Part shown: in pieces, positions 15,027 through 24,538 of the stretch
Position numbering within the stretch: the stretch's first letter is position 1
How the letters are laid out: each line of letters begins with the position of its first letter
DNA from: Bacteroides ndongoniae
GTDB lineage: Bacteria > Bacteroidota > Bacteroidia > Bacteroidales > Bacteroidaceae
Assembly: GCF_900108345.1 (NCBI RefSeq)
Contig: NZ_FNVV01000014.1
Coordinates: 1,659,664-1,723,663 of the forward strand
Reading direction: 5' to 3'
Length of the DNA stretch: 64,000 nt
Position numbers and translations under genes: made by a program
The notes under the pieces: model-generated
Seen by the model: the letters and a program-made list of their open reading frames with translations, nothing else
Database searches by the model: none
Told to the model about the DNA's origin: nothing

Positions 15027-16235
15027 ATGAAACTAGCATTCTTCACAAATTTTATAAACCATCATCAAACCCCTCTTGCAGACGAATTATATTCGATTTT
15101 AGGAAAGAATTATACAATGGTTACTTTCGAAAAAGTTCCCGAAAAGTTTTTAAAAAGAGGATATATAGATTACTCTGATAAAGTATATCTTTTAAAGGCG
15201 TACCTAAATGAAGAGAATTTAAATCTTGCAAAAAAAATCATCCAAACATATGATGTCATAGTATGGGGGGATGCACCAGAAGAACTAATTTATGACAGAA
15301 TCAAATTAAACAAATTGGTCTTCCGTTATACAGAGAGATTTATAAAAAAAATAGATAGAAGAGTATTAAGTTTAAATTATTGGAAGGATTTATATAATAA
15401 ACATACTATTTTTAAAAATAATAATGTTTATGTATTAGCGGCCAATGCCTTTCAAAGATTTGACACTAAAATAATTGGATCGTACCCTGGAAAAGTATTA
15501 AAGTGGGGATATTTTATTGAAGTACCTAATTTAAATATTGAACAGATCCAAAAAAAGCAGCAAAGTGAAAAAATATCTATATTATGGTGCGCAACTTTCT
15601 CAACAGTCAAGCATCCTGAATTAGTAATAAAATTAGCATATCAATTGAAAATAGAAAAAATAGATTTTTCAATTGATATGTATGGCAATGATGGAGGAAT
15701 AATGTCAGAGATAAAACAACTCATAAAAAGTTTTGATGTCGAAGATGTTGTCAATTTGTGTGGTAACGTGAGCAATATTGAAATGCAAAAAATCATGCAA
15801 TCTCATCAGATATATTTATTTACGAGTGATTATGGTGAAGGATGGGGAGCTGTTTTGAGTGAAGCAATGGGAAATGGATGCTGTGTTATTGCTTCAGATG
15901 CTGCGGGTGCTACAAAATTTTTAGTTAAAGATAGCTACAATGGTTACACCTTTCGTTTTGGGAAGTTCTCTGATCTTTTAAATAAAACAAAAAGTTTAAT
16001 TTATAACCCTAATTTAAGAACCAAATATGCTATTAATGCTTATAGAACAATGTATGATGTATGGTCGCCTCAAAACGCTGCAAAAAAATTGATCACTTTA
16101 TCTAGTGATATTCTAAATGGCAAAATTAAATACCCAGAATCAGGTCCCTGTAGTTTAAGTGAGCTTAATATACCAAATTTTGTTCCAATAATTACACCTA
16201 TAATTAAACGAAAACTTGAGAAATTATTCAAATGA
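15027..16235 (+). CDS. Family 4 glycosyltransferase (GT-B fold)
   Basis: 402 residues. The N-terminus MKLAFFTNFINHHQTPLADE fits the GT-B acceptor domain. The donor domain has ILWCATFSTVKHPELVIKLA and the E-x7-E region DYGEGWGAVLSEAMGNGCCV, followed by IASDAAGATKFLV. Role: sugar transfer in repeat-unit assembly. It overlaps the next gene by 4 bp (ATGA), so translation is coupled. Codons are strongly AT-biased, shared with 13733-18516, suggesting joint acquisition. Confidence 0.9.
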   Translation: MKLAFFTNFINHHQTPLADELYSILGKNYTMVTFEKVPEKFLKRGYIDYSDKVYLLKAYLNEENLNLAKKIIQTYDVIVWGDAPEELIYDRIKLNKLVFRYTERFIKKIDRRVLSLNYWKDLYNKHTIFKNNNVYVLAANAFQRFDTKIIGSYPGKVLKWGYFIEVPNLNIEQIQKKQQSEKISILWCATFSTVKHPELVIKLAYQLKIEKIDFSIDMYGNDGGIMSEIKQLIKSFDVEDVVNLCGNVSNIEMQKIMQSHQIYLFTSDYGEGWGAVLSEAMGNGCCVIASDAAGATKFLVKDSYNGYTFRFGKFSDLLNKTKSLIYNPNLRTKYAINAYRTMYDVWSPQNAAKKLITLSSDILNGKIKYPESGPCSLSELNIPNFVPIITPIIKRKLEKLFK

Positions 16236-17395
16236 GAAATATACTTTTTTTCTACCCTCATGAATTTATCCCCGAGATGGGAGGTGTTGAGAGAGTTTCG
16301 TATTCTTTGATTAAAGGTTTAACAAGTATTGGATACAAAATAATTTGCTTACATCGATATAATTCATACAAATACAAAATTTCTGGAGTTAATAAGATTT
16401 ATTACCTACCAATTAAGGAGGATTTGTTTTGTAAAGAAAACATAACATTCTATCAAGATATACTTGATCTGAACAATATTGATGTAGTAATAAATCAACA
16501 CGGTTTGTATGAAGGTACTTATTTTGTTAATAATATTAATGGACGCAATGTTAAAATTATATCAGTTCTACATAGCAACCCTCTACAATCTTTTAAATAT
16601 CTATACAATGATTTAAGTACACTAAGAAATAATACATTTAAAGAAAAGATAAAAAGGATAGTTAGATGTATAATTTATCCATATGTAAGAAATAAAATCT
16701 GGCAATCAATAAAAAATCACCATGATTTTCTATTAGTAAATAAACATAGAGTTTGTGTTTTATCAGATTCATATAAAAATGTTTTAAAATCAATAGACCA
16801 AAGATATAAATATGGAGATTTTTCATTTGCAATACCCAATCCTAATACATATTTGGATTTGAATCTAAATATGAATGAGAAAGAGAATACCGTATTATTT
16901 GTTGGACGTATAGACAATAGATCAAAAAAAATTTTCACTCTTTTGGATATTTGGGAAAATATAGATATAGATGATTGGAAATTGGTTATTGTAGGAGATG
17001 GTCCCGATAAAAAAGAAGTAGAAAAGAAAGCTAATAAAATAAAAAATATAGAAATGGTAGGATTTAAAGTACCGGATGAATATTACAAAAAAGCATCTAT
17101 TTTTTGTATGACTTCTATTTTTGAAGGATTTCCAATGAGTTTGACAGAAGCTATGCAGAACGGATGCGTTCCTATAATTTTTGGTTCATTTCCTGCTGCA
17201 TATGATATAATTAAGGACCAAGAAAGTGGAGTAATAGTCAAACCATTTAATAAAATAAAATATAGAAAAGAACTTCGAAATATAATGTGCAATAAAGATA
17301 AAAGAATGTTTATGTCACAAAAAGCTAAAGAAAGTGTCAATAAATACAACATAGACAATATATTAAAATTATGGACAAGCGAAATAGAAAGATAA
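16232..17395 (+). CDS. Family 4 glycosyltransferase (GT-B fold)
   Basis: 387 residues. The N-terminus MRNILFFYPHEFIPEMGGVE has the Gly-rich acceptor-loop pattern (EMGGVERVS). The donor domain shows NTVLFVGRIDNRSKKI, WKLVIVGDGPDKKEVEKKA, and the E-x7-E motif IFEGFPMSLTEAMQNG, then CVPIIFGS. Role: cytoplasmic sugar transfer to the repeat unit. The start shares ATGA with the previous stop, and its end overlaps the next gene by 25 bp. Very AT-rich. Confidence 0.9.
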   Translation: MRNILFFYPHEFIPEMGGVERVSYSLIKGLTSIGYKIICLHRYNSYKYKISGVNKIYYLPIKEDLFCKENITFYQDILDLNNIDVVINQHGLYEGTYFVNNINGRNVKIISVLHSNPLQSFKYLYNDLSTLRNNTFKEKIKRIVRCIIYPYVRNKIWQSIKNHHDFLLVNKHRVCVLSDSYKNVLKSIDQRYKYGDFSFAIPNPNTYLDLNLNMNEKENTVLFVGRIDNRSKKIFTLLDIWENIDIDDWKLVIVGDGPDKKEVEKKANKIKNIEMVGFKVPDEYYKKASIFCMTSIFEGFPMSLTEAMQNGCVPIIFGSFPAAYDIIKDQESGVIVKPFNKIKYRKELRNIMCNKDKRMFMSQKAKESVNKYNIDNILKLWTSEIER

Positions 17396-18516
17396 AATCA
17401 ATACTATTAATATTGAAGGAACCATTCCTTGACAGAATACCAAGCTTAAAAACATTAATAATGTTTTTGGCAGAAAACGGAATACAGGTTTCAATCATAA
17501 CATCTGAATCCAAAAAATTTACAGTAAATTCTTTTAGTCACAAGAATATTTTCTTCTACAAAGTTAAGGAAAGAAGTACTCTCTTTGAATTACCAACATC
17601 TATAAAAGTATATATTAAATCTTTATTATTCTCTTTTACTCATAAAATCGATTATATAATAGGAGGTGACTCTATAGGCAATATTATCTCATCAAGGTTG
17701 TGTTCATTACTCGGAAAAAAACATATTAACTTTCAGTTAGAATATCCGCAAATAATAACAGAGAAGCACCCATTTCTTAATAGATTACAAAAGTTAGAAA
17801 ACAAGGCTATTGAGAAATCCAGCTATATAATTACCCACGATAAATGGCATAAGCAATTTCTATTAGAACATTTTAAACTCAACAAAGATAGCATACTCTT
17901 ACTTCCGAACTCATCATTCACACCTGAAGTATGTATTAATAGTAATTTTCTCCAAGAACGACTTAATATTTCTAATAAAAGGATAGTACTGCATTCCGGT
18001 GGATTTGGGAAATGGTTTAAGTGTAAAGAACTTGCAGAATCTACAGAAAGCTGGAATGACAATATTAAGTTAGTTTTCCATATAAGCCATAAATTAGAAG
18101 GAGACCCCTATTTTGAAACAATATACCAAACAAATTACGGAGGAAAAGTTTTATACTCTTTAAATCCTGTTTCAACATTCGAATTAGATAAATTAGTTGC
18201 TTCGGCTGATATTGGCATTGCCTTATATTCAGAAAAAGATTTGGGATATAGAGCAACATATATGGGATTAGCAGCTGGGAAAATAGGTAATTATTTAAAA
18301 TGTGGAGTACCAGTAATAGCAACCAAATTACCATCTTTAACTTATATAGAAGAATACCAATGTGGTATCTTAATTGAATGTGAAAAAGATATAGCAAATG
18401 CTATAAATGTAATTATATCAAATAGAAATATGTATTCTGAGAATGCTTACCGTTGTTATCGGGAGTTATGGTATCCAGAAACGTACCTATCAATCATACA
18501 AAAGGAATTATTATGA
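17371..18516 (+). CDS. Glycosyltransferase (GT-B, GT4-like), less typical
   Basis: 381 residues. The start at 17371 overlaps the previous gene by 25 bp; no other ATG nearby gives a better N-terminus. LLILKEPFLDRIPSLKTLIM is the first Rossmann strand-helix, HSGGFGKWFKCKELAESTES begins the donor domain, and ASADIGIALYSEKDLGYRAT, then LAAGKIGNYLKCGVPVIATK, is the nucleotide-sugar-binding end. The usual E-x7-E is not clear, so the family number is uncertain. The stop overlaps the next ATG (ATGA). It is the last gene of the very AT-rich run. Confidence 0.82.
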   Translation: MDKRNRKIKSILLILKEPFLDRIPSLKTLIMFLAENGIQVSIITSESKKFTVNSFSHKNIFFYKVKERSTLFELPTSIKVYIKSLLFSFTHKIDYIIGGDSIGNIISSRLCSLLGKKHINFQLEYPQIITEKHPFLNRLQKLENKAIEKSSYIITHDKWHKQFLLEHFKLNKDSILLLPNSSFTPEVCINSNFLQERLNISNKRIVLHSGGFGKWFKCKELAESTESWNDNIKLVFHISHKLEGDPYFETIYQTNYGGKVLYSLNPVSTFELDKLVASADIGIALYSEKDLGYRATYMGLAAGKIGNYLKCGVPVIATKLPSLTYIEEYQCGILIECEKDIANAINVIISNRNMYSENAYRCYRELWYPETYLSIIQKELL

Positions 18517-19637
18517 CCATTCTTATAAGCATTCCCTGCTTACTAACAGGCGGTACAGAAATACAGACCCTTAACCTAATACGGGCCTTGGCTGCAGATC
18601 GTCATCGAGTCGTAACTGTATGCTATTTTGAGTACAGTTTGGAAATGGTTACTCGATTCCAAGAGGCAGGAAGTGAAGTGGTTTGTCTGAGTAAAGAAGG
18701 AAGACGCATCAGAGGTTGGAAAGGAATCATCTTCCTCTACAAAGGGCTGCGAAAGGTATTAAAGCAATACCGCCCGGAGGTGGCACACGTACAATACATG
18801 GCACCGGGAGCAATTCCGATTCTGCTGTTACGTCTGTTAGGCATGCGTCAAATCATAGCAACCGCACATACGGCAGCCGACATTTATTCGAGCCTGCGAC
18901 TGGTACACTTCATTCAGCAATATTGTGTACGGGTATTTACCTGCATCACAGAGTTGGCGGAACGTTCATTCTTCGGAACTTCCCTGCTTTATACCGAACA
19001 AACTCAACTGAAAAAACGAAATCACTTCACGATATATAATGCTCTGCCTATGGGTATTTCCATATCCAAACAATCTAAAAGCCAGAACCACCCATTGACA
19101 ATTGGTGTCGTCAGCCGCTTGGAAGGCATCAAAGGAATGGATTTGGTGGTGCCTGCCTTTGCACAAGTAAAAGCATGTCACCCGGAAATGCAACTGCTGA
19201 TAGTCGGTGATGGAAGTCTGCGAAAACAGATGGAGGAGCAGGCGCACAAAGCAGGATTGGAAGAGGCTGTAGAGTTTGCAGGACGGCAACCACAAGAAAA
19301 GTTAGTAAGCTACTACGACCGCATAGATATCCTGCTGATGCCTTCACGAAGCGAAGGCTTTGGACTGACAGCCATTGAAGGCATGGCACGTGGTTGCGTC
19401 GTCGTAGCTGCTCATACCGGCGGTTTACCGGAAGTGATACGGGATGGAGAAGTGGGCTTGCTTCACAAGCCGGAACAAGTAGAGGATTTGGCTGCCCAAA
19501 TCAATAGATTGATAGAACAGCCAGCCCTTTGGAAACAGTTCTCCAATAAAGCAACCACGTACGTACAACGATTCAGCTTCGAACGTTTTAGTCAATTATT
19601 TAATAACTTATATCAAAAAATAGGATATAAGTACTAA
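18513..19637 (+). CDS. Family 4 glycosyltransferase
   Basis: 374 residues from the ATG at 18513, which overlaps the previous TGA. An upstream in-frame ATG at 18453 would lie well inside the previous gene and is rejected. MTILISIPCLLTGGTEIQTL holds the acceptor-side Gly-Gly loop. The donor domain has IGVVSRLEGIKGMDLVVPAF, LLIVGDGSLRKQMEE, and the E-x7-E motif SRSEGFGLTAIEGMARGCVV, then AAHTGGLPEVI. Role: repeat-unit sugar transfer. GC content and codons shift back up from the AT-rich genes before it, suggesting a boundary between cassettes near 18500. Confidence 0.92.
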   Translation: MTILISIPCLLTGGTEIQTLNLIRALAADRHRVVTVCYFEYSLEMVTRFQEAGSEVVCLSKEGRRIRGWKGIIFLYKGLRKVLKQYRPEVAHVQYMAPGAIPILLLRLLGMRQIIATAHTAADIYSSLRLVHFIQQYCVRVFTCITELAERSFFGTSLLYTEQTQLKKRNHFTIYNALPMGISISKQSKSQNHPLTIGVVSRLEGIKGMDLVVPAFAQVKACHPEMQLLIVGDGSLRKQMEEQAHKAGLEEAVEFAGRQPQEKLVSYYDRIDILLMPSRSEGFGLTAIEGMARGCVVVAAHTGGLPEVIRDGEVGLLHKPEQVEDLAAQINRLIEQPALWKQFSNKATTYVQRFSFERFSQLFNNLYQKIGYKY

Positions 19638-19726
19638 GCTCTTTAGTTTTTGAGTCCATTATTTATTGTCATACTTCAACTCAAAACTAAGAAACTTAAA
19701 AACTCAAAAACTTACAAACTCACATT

Positions 19727-21016
19727 ATGATTTTACTCAATTATCTCTACTTCCTGATAATCACATTTATCGGTTACAAATGGTTGACTTCCTCGGGAGG
19801 AACCATGACGAACCCATTAAACCAACAGGAACAAATGTGGCTGGACGGTCCCGAAAGATTCTGGGTACTGACCTTTTCTACAGGTTTACTCGCTCTTTCC
19901 GCCCCGGCAGGGTTAGATTTAATGGCAATCCGACTATTAGTATTGGAGATATTCTGCCTGATTGGAATATTTATCTGTAAACGCAAGTCTCAATGGACAG
20001 CCGCTTCCATTATTTATGTTGTGTTCATTCTTTGGTTAGTCATTGGGGTAACTTACAGCCCCTCACCCGGATACGGTTTCCGGGTCATCCTTAAATACCT
20101 CTATCCCTTACTCATCATGCTATTTGCATCAGCGGCAGTACGTGATACAGAAGTATTCCTAAAAGCAGGACTAGGAGCACGTATGGTGGCAATAGTTTCC
20201 ATAGTGGTAGCCTTTATTCCCATGTTAGAATGGATACTATTTCCAGGGGTATTCTGGTATGGAACCGCAAAAGCTATTAACTTTATATCCATGTGCGTAT
20301 TCTCGCTGGCTCTTTTTTACTATACGGATGAAAAAAAGAAAAACCTTTTTTACGCCATCTTATTTATGATTCCTTGCTTTATCTGGGTATTCAGAACCTC
20401 TATTATGGGCAGTTTAGTTGCCATTATGGCATTCTATTTCATCAAATATAGGATGCGCTCTTTACCCATCATAGCCGGGATACTGATAGCCGGTGTAATG
20501 GCAGTATTCTTTATCCCCTCCTTACACCAGAAAATGTTTAAAGACAGTTCAACCAATATTGAGCAGTTCAAAAGTGGCAGTGTCAGTATGGACGATGTAA
20601 ACACCAATGCACGGGCAGCTATGTGGGAACATTTGGAAAACAAATTTTATCAAGACCATGAAATAACAGGTTCTGGGACAGGTTCTGTACAGCATTACAT
20701 GTATACTAACCGTATATTTGGTGGACTTAAAGTTCCCCATAGTGATTTTGTACAAATGCGTTGTGATAATGGTCTAATCAGCCTTATATTATATGCGATG
20801 ATTGTATTATTAGTTTTTTATGACTGTTTCAGAACCCATCATTCCACTAACAGTGCAGGTGTAAAAATATGTTCGATTGTAGCCGGAGCATCCATGATGG
20901 GAGTATTTGTAACCTTATATTCTGATAATGTAGTCAATTACTCAATGGCCACCTTATCTATGCCATTCGGCTTTTACGGAATGATGTTAGGACTTAAACA
21001 AAATGAGAAAAAATGA
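19727..21016 (+). CDS. O-antigen/capsule polymerase (Wzy-like, O-ligase family)
   Basis: 429 residues with about ten or more hydrophobic segments and a large periplasmic loop (about 265-335) containing NTNARAAMWEHLENKFYQ and VPHSDFVQMRCDNGLISLIL. The HSDF-x-DNG pattern is the conserved end of the O-antigen ligase/polymerase (Wzy_C) family. Role: joins lipid-linked repeat units in the periplasm after flipping by the product at 12205. It follows an 89-bp gap of AACTCAAAAACTTACAAAC-type repeats and overlaps the next gene by 4 bp. Confidence 0.88.
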   Translation: MILLNYLYFLIITFIGYKWLTSSGGTMTNPLNQQEQMWLDGPERFWVLTFSTGLLALSAPAGLDLMAIRLLVLEIFCLIGIFICKRKSQWTAASIIYVVFILWLVIGVTYSPSPGYGFRVILKYLYPLLIMLFASAAVRDTEVFLKAGLGARMVAIVSIVVAFIPMLEWILFPGVFWYGTAKAINFISMCVFSLALFYYTDEKKKNLFYAILFMIPCFIWVFRTSIMGSLVAIMAFYFIKYRMRSLPIIAGILIAGVMAVFFIPSLHQKMFKDSSTNIEQFKSGSVSMDDVNTNARAAMWEHLENKFYQDHEITGSGTGSVQHYMYTNRIFGGLKVPHSDFVQMRCDNGLISLILYAMIVLLVFYDCFRTHHSTNSAGVKICSIVAGASMMGVFVTLYSDNVVNYSMATLSMPFGFYGMMLGLKQNEKK

Positions 21017-21903
21017 TTTCAATTATAATTCCTTTATACAATAAAGAGCATAGCATTGCTTCCACACTCCAAACGGTACTGAACCAAACCTTTCAAGACT
21101 TCGAGATTATCATTGTGAATGATGGTTCAACGGATCACAGTATAGATGAGGTAAGTAAAATAACCGATTCTCGCATCCGCCTGATTAACCAAACCAACGC
21201 AGGCGTATCGGCTGCACGCAACCGGGGAATTGAAGAAGCGAAAGGAGAATTCATTGCTTTCCTCGATGCAGATGATGAATGGAAGCCAGATTATTTGAAG
21301 ACTCAATACGAACTCGCACAGAAATATCCGGAATGCAGTGTATTTGCCTGTAACTATGAATTTAAAGATGCAAAAGGGAAAGTGACGCCCACCATTATCC
21401 GAAAGCTCCCTTTTAAAGGTAAAGATGGCATTCTTTCCAATTACTTTGAAGTAGCCAGTTGTTCCCATCCGCCCATTTGTTCTATTACTATTATGGTAAA
21501 AAAAAGAGTCATACAATCTATTGGTGGTTTTCCTATCGGTGTTAAATCCGGAGAGGATTTATTAACATGGGCCCGATTGGCTGTTAATGGGGAAATAGCC
21601 TATAATAAACAGGCTTATGCAATCTTTAATGTAGAAGGATATTCTATAAGTGAAAAACCTAAAAGGATACCTGCCGAGCAGGATATTGTAGGACAGGAAT
21701 TGAAAGCATTACTTAAAGCACATCCAAGTAAGGGATTAAGATTATACAACGCATTGTGGCATAAGATGAGAAGTTCAATTTACCTGAGATTAAAAATGCG
21801 TAAACAAAGTATTCGGGAAGCACTTATCTCTATCAGGTATAATCCCTTAAATTATAAACTATATATATATATAGTATTAAATCTACTTCCTGTAAAAATA
21901 TAA
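21013..21903 (+). CDS. Family 2 glycosyltransferase
   Basis: 296 residues. The GT-A motifs of GT2 are clear: MISIIIPLYNKEHSIASTLQ, IIIVNDGSTDHSIDEV, GVSAARNRGIEEAKGEFIAF, and LDADDEWKPDYL (DXD-like). Role: inverting transfer of one sugar to the growing repeat unit. It starts in ATGA overlap with the polymerase gene. The C-terminal ~80 residues are basic and helical (MRSSIYLRLKMRKQSIREAL), a likely membrane-surface contact. Confidence 0.93.
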   Translation: MISIIIPLYNKEHSIASTLQTVLNQTFQDFEIIIVNDGSTDHSIDEVSKITDSRIRLINQTNAGVSAARNRGIEEAKGEFIAFLDADDEWKPDYLKTQYELAQKYPECSVFACNYEFKDAKGKVTPTIIRKLPFKGKDGILSNYFEVASCSHPPICSITIMVKKRVIQSIGGFPIGVKSGEDLLTWARLAVNGEIAYNKQAYAIFNVEGYSISEKPKRIPAEQDIVGQELKALLKAHPSKGLRLYNALWHKMRSSIYLRLKMRKQSIREALISIRYNPLNYKLYIYIVLNLLPVKI

Positions 21904-21913
21904 TTTAAAAAAG

Positions 21914-22798
21914 ATGTTAGCACCTATCATCATTTTTGCATTTAATCGACCTGAAGCGTTGAAAAGGCTAAAAAAATCATTAGTTTCAAACTTCTTATAT
22001 AAAGAATCAGAGAAATTTGTATTTATAGATGGCCCACGTAACGAGAATGATCAGAATAAAATAAATGCTGTTGTAGAAATAGCCCAAACAATTACTTCAA
22101 ATGTGACTGTCTCTACAGCCAATAAAGGGTTAGGAACTTCTATTATTACCGGTGTAAGCTCAGTTCTTCAAAAATATGAGAAAGCAATCATATTGGAAGA
22201 TGACCTTATATGCACTCCCAATTTCCTATCTTACATGAATCAAGCTTTGGATTTTTATGAGAAAGATGACCGTATTATTTCTGTTTGTGGTTATGGACTG
22301 AAAATAAAACGTCCGAAGAATTATGTAGGAGATGTTTATTTATCCGGTAGATCTTCTTCATGGGGATGGGCTACCTGGAAAGACAGATGGGAGCAAATTG
22401 ATTGGAACATGAAAGACTGGAAGGAATTTTCTTCAAACCCACAAAGAATCAAAGCATTTAATAGAAACGGCAGCGACATGTTTTCTATGCTGGAAGATTA
22501 CATGGAAGGAAGAAATAAATCCTGGGCTATACGGTTCTGCTATAATCAATTTAAATCAGGGAAATATGCGGTCTGTCCCTTTTTATCCAAGGTCAACAAT
22601 GAAGGCTTTGGCGAAGAAGCAACGAACTGTAAGCAACAATATTCACGTTTTAAAGTGAATATTGATCAATCAGGAAGCACCGATTTTTTGTTTGATCCAC
22701 AGATTTCGCCAAACAAACAAATTGAAAAAGAATGTTATCACTATCATTCTATAAAGATGAGAATATACAGTAAGATTAGAAATATGCTTCGATTCTAA
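21914..22798 (+). CDS. Glycosyltransferase, GNT-I/HlpA-like GT-A family
   Basis: 294 residues. APIIIFAFNRPEALKRLKKS, FIDGPRNENDQNKINAV, GLGTSIITGVSSVLQKYEKA, and IILEDDLICTPNFLSYMNQA (the EDD metal motif) are typical. The SSSWGWATWKDRWEQIDWNM stretch marks the family often annotated as sugar transferase or hemolysin HlpA-like protein. Role: another assembly transferase. It lies 10 bp after the GT2 gene and 37 bp before the dehydrogenase. Confidence 0.85.
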   Translation: MLAPIIIFAFNRPEALKRLKKSLVSNFLYKESEKFVFIDGPRNENDQNKINAVVEIAQTITSNVTVSTANKGLGTSIITGVSSVLQKYEKAIILEDDLICTPNFLSYMNQALDFYEKDDRIISVCGYGLKIKRPKNYVGDVYLSGRSSSWGWATWKDRWEQIDWNMKDWKEFSSNPQRIKAFNRNGSDMFSMLEDYMEGRNKSWAIRFCYNQFKSGKYAVCPFLSKVNNEGFGEEATNCKQQYSRFKVNIDQSGSTDFLFDPQISPNKQIEKECYHYHSIKMRIYSKIRNMLRF

Positions 22799-22835
22799 TT
22801 TATGAATCGGGAATACACAAAAAAATAAAGACGTT

Positions 22836-24092
22836 ATGAGAGCATTCAATGAATTAAAAATAGCGGTTGCCGGTACCGGTTACGTGGGATTGAGTATCGC
22901 TACCTTGTTAAGCCAACACCATGAAGTAATAGCGGTCGATATCGTATCGGAAAAGGTGGAGAAAATCAACCATAAGATTTCTCCAATCGCAGACAAAGAG
23001 ATAGAAGAGTTCCTGAAATATAAAAACCTCAACCTTAAAGCTACAACTCTGGCAGAGGAAGCCTATAAAGATGTGGATTTTGTAGTGGTTGCTGCACCGA
23101 CCAATTATGATCCAAAAAGGAACTTTTTCGACACCTCATGTGTTGAAAATGTGATAGAATTGGTGAAACGGGTAAATCCGGAAGCCATCATGGTAATTAA
23201 AAGTACAGTTCCGGTTGGCTACACAGAGAGTATACGGCAGAAAATGAACACAGATAACATTATTTTCTCACCTGAGTTTTTACGGGAAAGCCGTGCGCTA
23301 TATGATAACCTGCATCCCAGCAGAATTATTATTGGAAGACCGGAAGGAGATAAACGATTGGACGAAGCAGCTCATACTTTTGCCTCTCTGCTACAAGAAG
23401 GTGCCATCAAAGAGAATATTGATACGCTATTCATGGGATTGACAGAAGCAGAAGCTGTGAAATTATTTGCCAACACTTATCTGGCTCTCCGTGTCAGCTA
23501 TTTCAATGAGCTGGATACATATGCAGAAATGAAAGGATTGGATACCCAATCCATTATCAACGGCGTATGTTTAGATCCTAGAATTGGTAATTTCTACAAT
23601 AATCCCAGTTTTGGATATGGAGGCTATTGCCTACCCAAAGATACCAAACAGTTGTTGGCAAACTATGCAGATGTACCTGAAAACCTGATACAGGCAATTG
23701 TAGAAAGTAATCGGACACGCAAAGACTTTATTGCAGACCGGGTACTGAATATGGCGGGATATTATGATTATTACAACCGGGGAGATTATGCTCCTGATGA
23801 AGAAAGAAAATGTGTGATAGGAGTCTATCGGCTTACTATGAAATCAAACAGTGATAATTTCCGGCAATCGTCTATTCAGGGAGTAATGAAAAGGATAAAG
23901 GCGAAAGGAGCAACAGTTATCATCTATGAACCGACATTGGAAAACGGAAGTACATTCTTCGGATCGCAAGTAGTAAATGATTGGGATGAATTTAAATCGA
24001 ATTCTCAGGTTATCATAGCGAATCGCTTGGATGATTGTCTGAATGAAGTAAAAGAAAAGGTTTATACACGGGATCTTTTCAGCAGAGACTAA
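22836..24092 (+). CDS. ugd: UDP-glucose/nucleotide-sugar 6-dehydrogenase
   Basis: 418 residues. The Rossmann motif KIAVAGTGYVGLSIATLL is at the N-terminus. VIKSTVPVGYTESI and FSPEFLRESRALYDNLHPSR are the family blocks, and the catalytic Cys265 is in GYGGYCLPKDTKQ. Reaction: two-step NAD-dependent oxidation of UDP-glucose (or a related UDP-sugar) to the uronic acid. It therefore predicts a uronic acid, making an acidic polysaccharide. It sits at the end of the transferase run; a decayed glycosyltransferase start follows after 7 bp. Substrate choice (glucose or HexNAc) cannot be settled by eye; the short length and motif order favour UDP-glucose. Confidence 0.92.
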   Translation: MRAFNELKIAVAGTGYVGLSIATLLSQHHEVIAVDIVSEKVEKINHKISPIADKEIEEFLKYKNLNLKATTLAEEAYKDVDFVVVAAPTNYDPKRNFFDTSCVENVIELVKRVNPEAIMVIKSTVPVGYTESIRQKMNTDNIIFSPEFLRESRALYDNLHPSRIIIGRPEGDKRLDEAAHTFASLLQEGAIKENIDTLFMGLTEAEAVKLFANTYLALRVSYFNELDTYAEMKGLDTQSIINGVCLDPRIGNFYNNPSFGYGGYCLPKDTKQLLANYADVPENLIQAIVESNRTRKDFIADRVLNMAGYYDYYNRGDYAPDEERKCVIGVYRLTMKSNSDNFRQSSIQGVMKRIKAKGATVIIYEPTLENGSTFFGSQVVNDWDEFKSNSQVIIANRLDDCLNEVKEKVYTRDLFSRD

Positions 24093-24099
24093 TGAATGT

Positions 24100-24249
24100 A
24101 TGAAAATACTACTCGTCCATAACGACTACGGGAAATACTCCGGCGAAGAAGCCGTGGTTAACCAATTAGTGGCACAATGTAAGCTACATATGGGCACGAA
24201 GTGGCACAATTACAGCAAACGAAGCAGAAAGCAAGAAGAACCAAACTGA
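24100..24249 (+). pseudogene. Truncated, frameshifted 5' end of a GT4 gene (second copy of the 25705 gene start)
   Basis: The first ~60 bases are nearly identical to those of the complete gene at 25705, both giving MKILLVHNDYGKYSGEEAVV. After that the copy diverges. The reading frame ends at TGA 24247-24249 (49 codons), while a shifted frame keeps similarity (GHEVAQLQQ here, GYEVAQLRQ in the intact gene). So this is a paralogue start that has lost the rest of its gene, probably when the AT-rich insert at 24539 arrived. Confidence 0.8.
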
Positions 24250-24538
24250 TATAAAACGAAGCAATGCAGAACCGTATAATTCAAAATAATAATCATGCAG
24301 GAAACTCAAAAACGAATGGGAATTTGCTCTTCACTTTACCAATTGTATCGTTTACATGCAAAAACGACATTTAAGAACATATTCAATAAATTTTAAACAA
24401 TAAATCAAGTAAAAATCATAATAGGACTATACAGATAGTTCATTTTAAAGATATATGCCATCTTAAAATGAAATTCCAATCTATATAATACTATATAAAT
24501 AAATTCTTATTATAGTCAAATTAGATAACAATATAACT
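24250..24538. other. AT-rich spacer, no gene seen
   Basis: About 290 bp of low-GC sequence between the truncated glycosyltransferase and the DUF6625-like gene. It shows no composite repeats, no ORF and no clear hairpin. Confidence 0.55.
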